In this document: positions 48,189 through 56,612 of the stretch, piece by piece
How the letters are laid out: each line of letters starts with the position of its first letter
How positions within the stretch are numbered: the stretch's first letter is position 1
Source: Devosia sp. 1566
GTDB taxonomy: Bacteria; Pseudomonadota; Alphaproteobacteria; Rhizobiales; Devosiaceae
Length of the DNA stretch: 64,000 nt
Assembly: GCF_004005995.1 (NCBI RefSeq)
Contig: NZ_CP034767.1
Location: forward strand, 248,001 to 312,000
Reading direction: 5' to 3'
The notes under the pieces: generated by a model
Told to the model about the DNA's origin: nothing
Databases searched by the model: none
What the model saw: the letters and a program-made list of their open reading frames with translations, nothing else
Made by a program: the position numbers and the translations under genes

Positions 48189-48209
48189 ACCCCTAAACCG
48201 ATTAGGGGT
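48189..48209. promoter_or_regulatory. Perfect 8-bp dyad upstream of the NarL-type regulator
   Basis: ACCCCTAA-ACCGA-TTAGGGGT lies 70 bp before the regulator's ATG. The left half is contained in TACCCCT, which fits the NarL heptamer (TACYYMT), although the spacing differs from the usual 7-2-7 pair. It may be an autoregulatory site. Confidence 0.5.
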
Positions 48210-48279
48210 GGCGCGGCGTATGGTTTGCTTTGATCAACAGGTTGTAGTGGGCATGGCATGTCGTCGGCGGAGATAGTCT

Positions 48280-48939
48280 ATGGACTGGCCTCTGATCAGA
48301 ATATTGGTGGCTGATGCATATCCGGTGGTCCGGAGTGGCCTGCATCGCTTCATCGGTGCCGAGCCTGGCCTTGAAGTGTGCGGCGAGGCAGGCAGCGGGC
48401 ACGATGCCGTACAGCTTGCCCTTCAGCTGCGCCCCGATCTCGTGCTGCTCGACCCCGCCATGCAGGATCTGGCGGGCACCGGGATCCTGGACCTGTTGCG
48501 CATCGACTGTCCCGAGTCCCAGGTTCTTATCTTCTCACTGCCAAGGGAGGAAAGCGAACTTCGTGAGCTGATCCTTGCCGGCGCCAAGGGGTGCGTGTTC
48601 AAGAACGACCCACCCGAGATCGTTATCAGCGCCATTCGTGCCCTCCATTTTGGCCGCCCATTTTTCTCGCCCGCGCTGGCCGAAGCGGACCTACAGGCCT
48701 GCCTGCAACTCGCGTTGTGCCGGGCTGATGGAGGTGGCGGCGATGCCATGACGCCGCGCCAGCTCGAGGTTGTGCGCCACCTCGCCGAAGGCCTCGGCAA
48801 TAAGGAGGTGGCCCAGCTGCTGGGCATCAGCATCAAAACCGTCGAGACCCACCGCGCCACCATCATGCGCAAGATCGGAGCACGCTCGGCGGTGGATTTG
48901 GTGCGCTACGCCATCCGCCATAACCTCAGCCCACTCTAG
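48280..48939 (+). CDS. NarL/FixJ-family response regulator
   Basis: A 219-aa protein: the receiver domain has phosphoacceptor D58 (LVLLDPAMQD) and conserved K108 (CVFKND). A LuxR-type HTH follows (about 155-212: MTPRQLEVVRHLAEGLGNKEVAQLLGISIKTVETHRATIMRKIG). No sensor kinase is encoded next to it, so it is an orphan here. It may control the porin-hydrolase pair downstream or the stress-protease unit upstream (inference). Confidence 0.92.
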   Translation: MDWPLIRILVADAYPVVRSGLHRFIGAEPGLEVCGEAGSGHDAVQLALQLRPDLVLLDPAMQDLAGTGILDLLRIDCPESQVLIFSLPREESELRELILAGAKGCVFKNDPPEIVISAIRALHFGRPFFSPALAEADLQACLQLALCRADGGGGDAMTPRQLEVVRHLAEGLGNKEVAQLLGISIKTVETHRATIMRKIGARSAVDLVRYAIRHNLSPL

Positions 48940-49062
48940 CTCCCCGCCAGCAACGCGAAGCTAAGTCTCTCAGGGAATCCCCGATTGTGGTTGGCTTGAG
49001 CCAGCCGAATACTGGCCGTGCCCGGCATCAAGCCGGAGTGTTACATCAGGTGGGTATCGGCT

Positions 49063-50553
49063 ATGCCTCATCTTTGCGCCCAAGGCGCCACCACGATCCT
49101 GTTCTGCGCCAGTCTCGTTTTTGTTCCGGCTGCCTTGGGCCAGGACCGATCCAGCCAGGATGAAGCTAGCCAGGAACAAATCACTCAAAGCCAGGGCGGC
49201 AAGGACCCACTGCTGCTGATCGACCAAAATGGCTTCATGCTGCGCGGACATCTGCAAGCCGGTGTGAACGGGGTCGTCGAGCACAATCTATTCTGGGATC
49301 TGGCCGATCTGGTTGCCCCCGGCGTCGATACCGACGCACAATGGCTGGAGGGCTATATCGAGCCGGGGCTGAGCTTTACCCTTGATCTCGACAATTCGGT
49401 GGTCCTTTACGGCAAGGTTTCCGCCATTGCCTCTGGCACCCTGGGCATTGACGCGTTCGATACCGGCAATACCGGGGCGATCACCCTCGAAGAAGGCTAT
49501 CTGGCGCTCCGCACCACCAACCAGAACGGCCCGACCATCGACCTGTCGCTGGGGCCGAGGGATTTCGTTGCCGGCAGTGGCATGCTCCTGGCCAATGGCG
49601 GCTCGAACGGCTTTGAGCGCGGGGCCCTCAAGCTCGGACCGCACAAGGCGTGGGGCATGGCAGCCCTGGGCACGATCGGGCTCGATGACGTCAAGGGCAC
49701 CGCCTTCTATCTTGAGCCCAACGAGCAGCGCGACAACGAAACCGGCACCAAGATCGTCGGCGTCGATCTGCGCTATGACAAGACGACGCAAACTTTTGTC
49801 GGCGGCACGCTTGGCCATGTGCCGGAGTCCACGTCGCCCTATCCCAAAGCGGCACCCGGCGGCATCGGCGCGCCCGAATTGATCCCGGATGGACGCAAGG
49901 GGCTCAGCTTTATCAACCTTTATGGTCGCGGCAACCCGTTCAATCCGGAGAACGAGAGCTTCTTCCTGTCTGGCGACATCGCCTATGAATGGAACCCACG
50001 GATCGACATGTCGGCCTGGGGCGGGCGAGCGCAGATCGGCTACACCTTTGCCGATGCGCCCTGGACACCATCTCTGTCCTACACCTTCCAGACCTTTTCG
50101 GGCGACGATCCCACGACCTCGCGCTTCGAACGCTTCGATCCGCTGTATTACGAAGGCAGTCCCGATGCCTGGGCCACCGGCTCCAAGTCATCCCTGGTCT
50201 TCAACAATTCCAATGTCAACGCGCACCAACTGGCGCTTTCAGTCAAGCCGACCCAGGTGGATACGATTACGCTGCGTTACGCCCATATTCGGGCCAATGA
50301 GTTGGGCAGCCCAATTCAGTTCGGCCAGGGCGCAAGAACCATCGAAGTTAGTGGCCAGCCCTATCAGATCGCTGGCGTCACCAACGCCCATCTGAGCGAC
50401 GATTTTTTCATCGAGTACAACCGCGTTCTGAGCCCCAATGCCTTTTTGACGGCCGGGTTCAGCGTGTCCATCCCGGGTGAAGGCATTCGCGAGATCACCC
50501 AGAAGGACACGATTTGGTCAGGAGGATTTGTCAATGTCGTGGTCAATTTCTAG
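49063..50553 (+). CDS. Outer-membrane channel of the alginate-export/porin type
   Basis: From the ATG at 49063 the product is 496 aa. It has a signal peptide (ending ALGQDRS) and a beta-barrel-like body with alternating strands (LEGYIEPGLSFTLDLDNSVVLYGKVSAIASG; ISMSAWGGRAQIGYTF-like; FFIEYNRVLSPNAFLTAGFSVSIPG). It ends in Phe (VNVVVNF), the outer-membrane sorting signal. Resemblance to AlgE/alginate_exp barrels is by pattern. Its 3' end overlaps the serine hydrolase gene by 20 bp, so they are one operon and may handle the same compound. Confidence 0.75.
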   Translation: MPHLCAQGATTILFCASLVFVPAALGQDRSSQDEASQEQITQSQGGKDPLLLIDQNGFMLRGHLQAGVNGVVEHNLFWDLADLVAPGVDTDAQWLEGYIEPGLSFTLDLDNSVVLYGKVSAIASGTLGIDAFDTGNTGAITLEEGYLALRTTNQNGPTIDLSLGPRDFVAGSGMLLANGGSNGFERGALKLGPHKAWGMAALGTIGLDDVKGTAFYLEPNEQRDNETGTKIVGVDLRYDKTTQTFVGGTLGHVPESTSPYPKAAPGGIGAPELIPDGRKGLSFINLYGRGNPFNPENESFFLSGDIAYEWNPRIDMSAWGGRAQIGYTFADAPWTPSLSYTFQTFSGDDPTTSRFERFDPLYYEGSPDAWATGSKSSLVFNNSNVNAHQLALSVKPTQVDTITLRYAHIRANELGSPIQFGQGARTIEVSGQPYQIAGVTNAHLSDDFFIEYNRVLSPNAFLTAGFSVSIPGEGIREITQKDTIWSGGFVNVVVNF

Positions 50554-51853
50554 GCTGAGCCTGAAGACGGGCCTGTTCTGCGCTCTGCTGGCGGTTCCGG
50601 CGCTGGCCCAGGATGCACCGGTGCTCAACGCCGCCGAATCTGACCCCAACAAGATGGGCTGGATGGTTGGGTCGCCGCCGCCTGAAGACAAGATCATCCG
50701 CGTCGATGATCCCGACGCCTATGCCTTTCCCAAACTGCGCTGGACGGTCTGCCATTTCCGCCAGCTGATGCCGACGGTCAATGTGAGCCGCGGGCTGGGC
50801 GATCCCGTTCCGCTCGAGGAAGTGCTCGATCCCGCCGTTGATGCGATCACCTTCACCCCCCTCGGGGGCGACACCACGATGACATGGGCGGAGTCGCTGC
50901 AGGCGAACTACTCGGACGGCGTCATCGTCATGCATGACGGTGTGGTGGTCTATAAGCGCTATTCCGGTTGCCTCACCGATCTGGGGCAGCATGCCCTGAT
51001 GTCGGTGACCAAGTCGGTTACGGGCCTCCTGGGTGAAACGCTGGTGGTGGAGGGCAAGCTCGACGAGAATGCGACCGTCGGCTCGATCATCCCGGAGCTG
51101 GAGAACAGCGGTTTTGGCGATGCCACGGTGCGGCAGGTGCTCGATATGACCACCGCGCTCGATTATTCCGAAGATTATAACGACCCCAACTCCGATATCT
51201 GGACCTATTCGGCGGCCGGCAATCCTCTGCCCAAGCCCGCTGACTACAAGGGGCCCCGGACCTATTTCCAGTATCTGGAAACCGTCAAGAAATCCGGAGA
51301 ACACGGGGAAGCCTTTGGCTATCGGACCATTAATTCCGACGTGATGGGGTGGATCATCTCCCGCGTCACCGGCAAGCCGATCAACGAGGTGCTTTCGGAA
51401 CGCATCTGGAGCCAGATGGGCGCGGATCAGTCCGGGTACTACACGGTGGACTCGATCGGCACGCCCTATGCAGGCGGTGGCCTGAATGCCGGGCTGACCG
51501 ATCTGGCCCGCATTGGCCAGTTGATGCTCGACAACGGCTCCATCAACGGCAAGCAACTGGTGCCCGAAGAAGCTATTACCAGTATCCGTGCCGGCGGCAG
51601 CCCGGAAGCCTTTGCCAAGGCCGGCTATGACCTGCTCAAGGGCTGGAGCTATCGGGCGATGTGGTGGATCACCAACAACCCCCATGGCGCCTTTATGGCC
51701 CGCGGCGTGCACGGCCAGTCCATCTATGTCGATCCCGAAGCCCGGATGGTGATCGCCCGGTTCAGCTCCCATCCGCAAGCGACCAACTCGGCCAATGATC
51801 CGACGAGCCTGCCGGCCTTCGAGGCGCTCGGCAACTATTTTGCGGCCAAGTAA
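50534..51853 (+). CDS. Exported serine hydrolase, class C beta-lactamase/NylB-like
   Basis: A 439-aa protein from the ATG at 50534 (AGGAGG upstream). It has a signal peptide (FCALLAVPALA, cut before QDAPV) and a penicillin-binding-fold hydrolase: the nucleophile S157-V-T-K160, Tyr263 in FGYRTINSD, and GVHGQSIYVDP replacing the KTG box. The YRTIN and HGQ boxes are those of 6-aminohexanoate-dimer hydrolases and related esterases rather than true beta-lactamases. It probably cleaves an ester or amide in the periplasm. It overlaps the upstream channel gene. Confidence 0.87.
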   Translation: MSWSISRLSLKTGLFCALLAVPALAQDAPVLNAAESDPNKMGWMVGSPPPEDKIIRVDDPDAYAFPKLRWTVCHFRQLMPTVNVSRGLGDPVPLEEVLDPAVDAITFTPLGGDTTMTWAESLQANYSDGVIVMHDGVVVYKRYSGCLTDLGQHALMSVTKSVTGLLGETLVVEGKLDENATVGSIIPELENSGFGDATVRQVLDMTTALDYSEDYNDPNSDIWTYSAAGNPLPKPADYKGPRTYFQYLETVKKSGEHGEAFGYRTINSDVMGWIISRVTGKPINEVLSERIWSQMGADQSGYYTVDSIGTPYAGGGLNAGLTDLARIGQLMLDNGSINGKQLVPEEAITSIRAGGSPEAFAKAGYDLLKGWSYRAMWWITNNPHGAFMARGVHGQSIYVDPEARMVIARFSSHPQATNSANDPTSLPAFEALGNYFAAK

Positions 51854-51913
51854 AGCTTAGGCCCGTCCTGGCTCCGGGTGGGGCGCATATTCCCACCCGG
51901 ACAAAGCGCTAGA

Positions 51914-52552
51914 TCAGCGCAGCGGACCATCCCGCTCGAACTCTTCCCAGCCAATCAGCTGCGGCCGGGCCTCGTCAGTGCTGATCTGTTGGGCAGGAGC
52001 AGCTGCGGTGCCACTCTGTTGCGCCCGCTTGACCTTGGCCTTCCAGGCCGCCTGCCGCCGGTTGTCGGCTCTCGTTGCCGCATCCTCTTCACGCCAGTTC
52101 ACCACCATGTCGCGATCAAGGATGTCCTCGACCTTGCGCGGATCGAACACGTGGAAGGTGATCTTCTTGGCACGGCCGGCCAGCTTGACTGTGCGGGTGC
52201 CAGCACTAGGCAGGCGACCATCCTTGAGCCAGCGGTGGCGCTCAGTGGTGGAGATCGTCAGGATATCCTCGATCTCGCGGGGGATCACCGGCAGGCTTTC
52301 AATACCTTCAAGGGCTTTGGCAACAATCGTCGATGCCGCCGTAAACTCAGCTGCAGCGGTGGGGGGCAGCTTCAGAACCAGCCGGCCGGCCTCGAGGTCG
52401 AGCGACTTTTTCACGGGTCCCGGCAGGCGCGCCCGGATTTCCAGCACAATCCCCTTGGCGCGCACAAAGGAGCCCAAAGTGGCGGCACTGGGCAGCGGCC
52501 ATTCCTGGCGCAGCCAGTTGTCAGTGTTCATCTCGGCTTTGGGCTTGGGCAT
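51914..52552 (-). CDS. Putative DNA-binding protein with excisionase/MerR-like HTH, unknown family
   Basis: This 212-aa soluble basic protein starts at the ATG at 52552 (AAGAAG upstream). A central region (IPREIEDILTISTTERHRWLKDGRLPSAGTRTVKL, about 90-125) looks like a helix-turn-helix with the wing pattern of excisionase/MerR-type proteins. FHVFDPRKVEDIL and a basic C-terminal helix (RADNRRQAAWKAKVKRAQQ) follow. The N-terminal part is unrecognised. No mobile element is nearby. It converges on the serine hydrolase gene. Confidence 0.62.
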   Translation of the reverse strand: MPKPKAEMNTDNWLRQEWPLPSAATLGSFVRAKGIVLEIRARLPGPVKKSLDLEAGRLVLKLPPTAAAEFTAASTIVAKALEGIESLPVIPREIEDILTISTTERHRWLKDGRLPSAGTRTVKLAGRAKKITFHVFDPRKVEDILDRDMVVNWREEDAATRADNRRQAAWKAKVKRAQQSGTAAAPAQQISTDEARPQLIGWEEFERDGPLR

Positions 52553-52632
52553 AACTTCTTATTAGGTGCTGCCGCAGCCAGCTTCAAGAACGGGCAGCCC
52601 CCGCCCGAGACGGGCAAGGGCTAGAAAGAACC

Positions 52633-53499
52633 TTAGTTGTCGAACATGCCCTTGGGCGCTTCACCTTGAAGAAAGGGCTCGATGAATGCATGGAGCAAGT
52701 TGGCCTGCCCGATCACCGCGGTGTGGGAGGTCCCGGGCAAAACCGCGAGCCGCGAGGCGGGCAGGGGATTGCCCAGATCGCCCATGGCCCCGCCACCGAG
52801 GAGGCGGAACATGGCCACCGAATGCTCAAGCGTCACCACATCTGCATCGCCCGTGATGATCAGCACCGGGTGCTTGAGTGCCTTCACATCCTCCTCCCAG
52901 GCCATGGGTTCATGCTCGAGCGCGATCAAGCGCTCGACAAAGGGGCGGAAGGCCTCGGGGTTAGGCGCGAGTTTTTTCCACTCGTCCTCCATCGGAGTGC
53001 CCACAAACATTTCGGGCGTCATCGTGGGGATCATGGCGTGGTATTCGGGCTGCGCGCCTGCCATGTCATAGGAAACCGATGCAGCAACCAGCTGGTCGAC
53101 CTTTTGCGGGTGACGAATGGCCAATTGCAGGGCCGCGGCCGAGCCCATGGAATAGCCGAACACATCGGCCTTTTCGAGCTCGACGGCGTCCATGAAGGCG
53201 GCGACATCGTCGGCCAGGTTGGGATAGGTGATCGGGCGATCGATGTCGTTGGTGCGCCCATGGCCCTGCAGCTCCACCGCATAAACCGTGTGGGTTTGAG
53301 CCAGCATGGGGATGATCTGCCCCATGGCGGGGATGTTCATGTAAGCGCCGTGCAGCACCACCAGCGGCTCGCCCTGGCCCGACACCTCGTAATACATGCG
53401 CATGCCGTTCACCTCGGCATAGTCGCCCTTGGGCGCTTCCTGGGCATGGGCCAGGGCACCCGTCAACAGCAAGGCTGCAGCTATGGTGGCTCGGATCAT
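52633..53499 (-). CDS. Exported alpha/beta hydrolase
   Basis: A 288-aa protein from the ATG at 53499 (GAGGAG upstream). It has a signal peptide (MIRATIAAALLLTGALAHA) and an alpha/beta-hydrolase core: oxyanion LHGAYM, nucleophile Ser117 in GYSMGS, acid in ITGDADVVT, and His259 in GTSHTAV. The fold covers esterases, C-C hydrolases and haloperoxidase-like enzymes. A periplasmic esterase is the most likely role; the substrate is unknown. Confidence 0.9.
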   Translation of the reverse strand: MIRATIAAALLLTGALAHAQEAPKGDYAEVNGMRMYYEVSGQGEPLVVLHGAYMNIPAMGQIIPMLAQTHTVYAVELQGHGRTNDIDRPITYPNLADDVAAFMDAVELEKADVFGYSMGSAAALQLAIRHPQKVDQLVAASVSYDMAGAQPEYHAMIPTMTPEMFVGTPMEDEWKKLAPNPEAFRPFVERLIALEHEPMAWEEDVKALKHPVLIITGDADVVTLEHSVAMFRLLGGGAMGDLGNPLPASRLAVLPGTSHTAVIGQANLLHAFIEPFLQGEAPKGMFDN

Positions 53500-53934
53500 C
53501 TTTGGACTCCTCAATATCGGTGGCGCGAGCATGGCTCACTCCAGCGACGATCTGGACGCCGAGGTTCCGACACGCTGCCAACAAAAGCGACAACAAACTG
53601 CATGCCCCGTGGGCGGGAATGCGTGGGCACCTCTGGAAGTCCGCAGGGCTTGAAGATAACCCCTGAGTTTCTCCTTGCGGAACGGTCCAACTTTGCTTGG
53701 GCTGACGCACGGCGACTGTAAGAGAATGTCCGTATTAGCTCACCGCAAGTCAGGGCAGGGACACTGATTTACGGCAAGCCCAAAAAGGGCCAGGACGGGT
53801 CGGCGCGAGGAATATGCAGCGCGAGCATGAGCGGCTATTCCGATATGCGAAATGCGGCCAAGGCATTTATCGGGCGCGGCAAGGTCATGGCAGAAACATG
53901 GACCTGAGCGCCAAAAGGGCCAACGGGAGGAAAC
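53500..53934. other. Divergent intergenic region before tctC
   Basis: No credible gene lies in these 435 bp between the alpha/beta hydrolase and the TctC-type receptor. It holds their promoters and one IclR-type dyad at 53837-53853. Nothing else structured was recognised. Confidence 0.5.
53837..53853. promoter_or_regulatory. IclR-type box upstream of tctC
   Basis: ATTCCG-ATATG-CGAAAT has the same 17-bp TTCCG-N5-CGRAA layout as two dyads flanking the iclR gene at 58.7-59.5 kb. It lies 81 bp before the tctC ATG. One arm position is mismatched. Confidence 0.55.
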
Positions 53935-54909
53935 ATGACAAAACAATCCAAGATCGCATGCAGCGCAGCACTGGCAGTGCTGCTGAGCGCCGCCACAACT
54001 GCCCCTGGCCTGACGCAGGAGGCTTATCCCGTCGACACCGTCACCATGGTGGTGCCCTATGCGGCCGGTGGCGCCGGGGATATTGTGGGGCGCATTGTCG
54101 CTGACGAACTCAGCCGGCGACTGGGCGTCAACTTCGTGGTGGAAAATGTTGGCGGCGCCAGCGGCACCATTGGAGCAGAACAGGTCTCGCGCGCAGCTGC
54201 CGACGGCTCCACGCTGTTGCTGGGCGGCAATGCCATTTTCACCACGGCGCCGCATATGGCCGAAGTGGGTTTTGACCCCTTTGACGATTTCACCCCGATC
54301 GCCAATGTCAGCGAAGCCGTGCGCATGCTGGTCTCGTCCAAGACCCTGCCTGTGGCCACGCTGGAAGAGTTCATCGCCTATGGCAAAGAACACCCAGGCG
54401 AGCTGAACTACGGCTCGGTCGGCGTTGGCTCGACCGGGCATGTGGCCACGGTCGATATGCTTGATGCAATGGGGATCGAGGCGACGCACATCCCCTATAC
54501 CGGTGCCGCCCAGGTGGTGCAGGCGGTGTTGGCGGGGGATGTTCAGTTCATGATGGATGCTGCCGCCATTCCCCAGGTCCGCCAGGACGCGCTGACCCCG
54601 CTAGCCGTTCCCGGTCCTGATCGCTTGGCCGAGTTCCCCGATGTGCCTGCCCTGGCAGAGCAGGGGATTGACAGCATCAGCGGCACGGGCTGGCAGATGG
54701 TGATGGGCCCGGCCAACATGCCAGCCGAAGTGGTTGCCATGATCGAGGACGCCCTCAAGGCCGCCAATGACACGCCCGAATTTGCCGACAAGCTGGTTAA
54801 GGCCGGCGTGTCGCCGCGCTTCATGCCCGGCTCGGAACTCGGTGCCGCATTGCAGGCTGAGTACAACCGGTTTGATGAAGTGCTGACCGAAATCGGCCTC
54901 GCAAAATAA
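53935..54909 (+). CDS. tctC: TctC-family substrate-binding protein of a tripartite tricarboxylate-type transporter
   Basis: This 324-aa protein has a signal peptide (ACSAALAVLLSAATTAPGLTQEA) and the receptor signatures (VTMVVPYAAGGAGDIVGRIVADELSRRLGVNFVVENVGGASGTIGAEQV; ELNYGSVGVGSTGHV). It should feed the TctA-TctB permease encoded convergently at 56.6-58.6 kb. A terminator-like hairpin follows, then an MmgE/PrpD-family gene. Confidence 0.93.
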   Translation: MTKQSKIACSAALAVLLSAATTAPGLTQEAYPVDTVTMVVPYAAGGAGDIVGRIVADELSRRLGVNFVVENVGGASGTIGAEQVSRAAADGSTLLLGGNAIFTTAPHMAEVGFDPFDDFTPIANVSEAVRMLVSSKTLPVATLEEFIAYGKEHPGELNYGSVGVGSTGHVATVDMLDAMGIEATHIPYTGAAQVVQAVLAGDVQFMMDAAAIPQVRQDALTPLAVPGPDRLAEFPDVPALAEQGIDSISGTGWQMVMGPANMPAEVVAMIEDALKAANDTPEFADKLVKAGVSPRFMPGSELGAALQAEYNRFDEVLTEIGLAK

Positions 54910-54922
54910 GCGAGACTCCCCG

Positions 54923-54955
54923 TAGCCGGCGGCAATCTGCTGCCGGCTATTTTTT
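54923..54955 (+). terminator. Terminator-like hairpin after tctC
   Basis: TAGCCGGC and GCCGGCTA enclose GGCAATCTGCT and run into TTTTTT. It would terminate or attenuate between the receptor gene and the MmgE/PrpD gene, raising receptor levels over the enzyme. Confidence 0.8.
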
Positions 54956-55034
54956 GGCCGCCAGGCGCGAGGCGGCTGCTCCGTACTTTTCAACGGCCTT
55001 GCGGCCATTTTTTCTTTGTGATCAAGGCTCACCC

Positions 55035-56417
55035 ATGCCGAATCTGAGTTCCCAACTGGCCGAGTGGACCGTTGGCTTTTCCCTCGATGATGCGCCCGCC
55101 GAGGTGGTTCACAACACCAAGCTGCGCATAGTTGACCTGGTTGGGGTGATGCTGGCCTCCCATCGGCTGCGCCCGGTGGAAGCAGCCCGCCGCGCCCAGC
55201 AGGATGCCGATGGGGGTGGCCGGGGCGCGCAGACCCTTGGCGATGCTACGGAAACCTCGCTGGCCGGCGCCGCCTTCATCAATGGCGTGGCTTCGGCGGT
55301 ACTCGAGTTCGACGACACCCATATCGCGAGCAATATCCATCCCACCGGCGTCATTCTGGCTGCGGCACTGGCCGAAGCGCACAAGACCCCGCAGACCGGC
55401 CGGCAGCTGCTTGAAGCGGTTCTGGTTGGCTCCGAAATTCTGTGCCGCCTGGGCCTGGTTTCCCCGGTGCGCATGCATGAAGTGGGTTTCCACCCGACCA
55501 GCGTTTATGGCGTTTTTGGCGCCGCTTATGCAGTAGCCCGGCTCCGTGGCCTTCTGGTCGGCGTCATGGCCGATGCGGTTGGAACAGCCGCCAGTCTGTC
55601 AGCGGGCTCGATCAGCGCCTTTCAGGACGGTGCCGACAGCAAAACCCTCCATGTCGGCTTTGCCGCCGCCGCAGGCATCCGCGCCGTTGCCCTTGCGCAG
55701 CAGGGTCTGACGGGGCCATCGGCCGTGTTCGAGGGTAATTTTGGCTGGTACAAAAGCCATGTTCAGTCCGATGTGCAATTCCGCTTTGACACCCTTGTTG
55801 AGGGGCTGGGTTCGCGCTGGGAAGTGCTCAATATCGCGCCCAAGCTATACCCATGCGCCTATACGATGATGCCCTTCATTACGGCCGCGCTTGAATTGCG
55901 GGCGCAGCACGACTTCGCCCTTGAGGACATCGCCGAAATCCGCTGCGAGATCATGCGGCGCTCCTTCCGCACCGTTTGCGAGCCGGTTGAGGACAAGCGG
56001 CGTCCGCGCACCTCCTGGCACGGCCGCATCAGCCTGCAGCATACGGTGGCGGAAGCGCTGGCTTTGGGGCGGTTCAACAAGTCTTCCTACAGCACGGAAA
56101 GCCTGGGCAATCCGGTCATCAATGCACTCGCCGACAAGGTTGTGCATGTGGCAGATCCACTGGCCGATGCCGACACTTCACGCTCGCGTGCAGTGGTGAC
56201 CCTGGTGATGGCCGATGGCAGGAGCCTCACCCATACGGTGGAGGACATGGTCGGCACACGCCGCAACCCTGCGCCTGACAGTGTTTACTTCGCCAAGTTC
56301 CACGCCAATGTCGATGACGTTATCGGCGCGGATCGGGCGAACGCCCTCCTGGCATCGCTGTTGCGGCTCGAGCGCGCCGACGACATCAACGACCTGTTTG
56401 CCAAGCTCAAAGCGTGA
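55035..56417 (+). CDS. MmgE/PrpD-family protein
   Basis: A 460-aa protein from the ATG at 55035. It has the family N-terminal helical domain (VVHNTKLRIVDLVGVMLASHRL; FINGVASAVLEFDDTHIASNIHPTGVILAAALAEA) and C-terminal lid domain (APKLYPCAYTMMPFITAALEL). Relatives include 2-methylcitrate dehydratase, cis-aconitate decarboxylase and epimerases such as 3-carboxymuconate or tartrate-type enzymes. Linkage to a TTT receptor suggests dehydration, isomerisation or decarboxylation of the imported carboxylate. Confidence 0.9.
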   Translation: MPNLSSQLAEWTVGFSLDDAPAEVVHNTKLRIVDLVGVMLASHRLRPVEAARRAQQDADGGGRGAQTLGDATETSLAGAAFINGVASAVLEFDDTHIASNIHPTGVILAAALAEAHKTPQTGRQLLEAVLVGSEILCRLGLVSPVRMHEVGFHPTSVYGVFGAAYAVARLRGLLVGVMADAVGTAASLSAGSISAFQDGADSKTLHVGFAAAAGIRAVALAQQGLTGPSAVFEGNFGWYKSHVQSDVQFRFDTLVEGLGSRWEVLNIAPKLYPCAYTMMPFITAALELRAQHDFALEDIAEIRCEIMRRSFRTVCEPVEDKRRPRTSWHGRISLQHTVAEALALGRFNKSSYSTESLGNPVINALADKVVHVADPLADADTSRSRAVVTLVMADGRSLTHTVEDMVGTRRNPAPDSVYFAKFHANVDDVIGADRANALLASLLRLERADDINDLFAKLKA

Positions 56418-56612
56418 TGACCGGTTCTCGTGCCCCAGGCGACTTCGCGGGGGCGCGAGAACTCGACCGGCCGGGCAACACATCCGGCAGGGCAGGCACC
56501 ACCGGGCCTGCCAGCCCCCAGCGATCCCAAGCCATGCACACCGATCCGGTAGCCGTCGCCTAGGCCGGCTTCCCGAAGCTCGGGCAACCGGCCGTTTGCT
56601 CGACCGTCCCCA

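Noticed and set aside
49063..50553. The 496-aa barrel as an alginate exporter within an alginate gene cluster
   Set aside because: No alg genes are nearby; resemblance is limited to barrel pattern, so only a general channel role is claimed.
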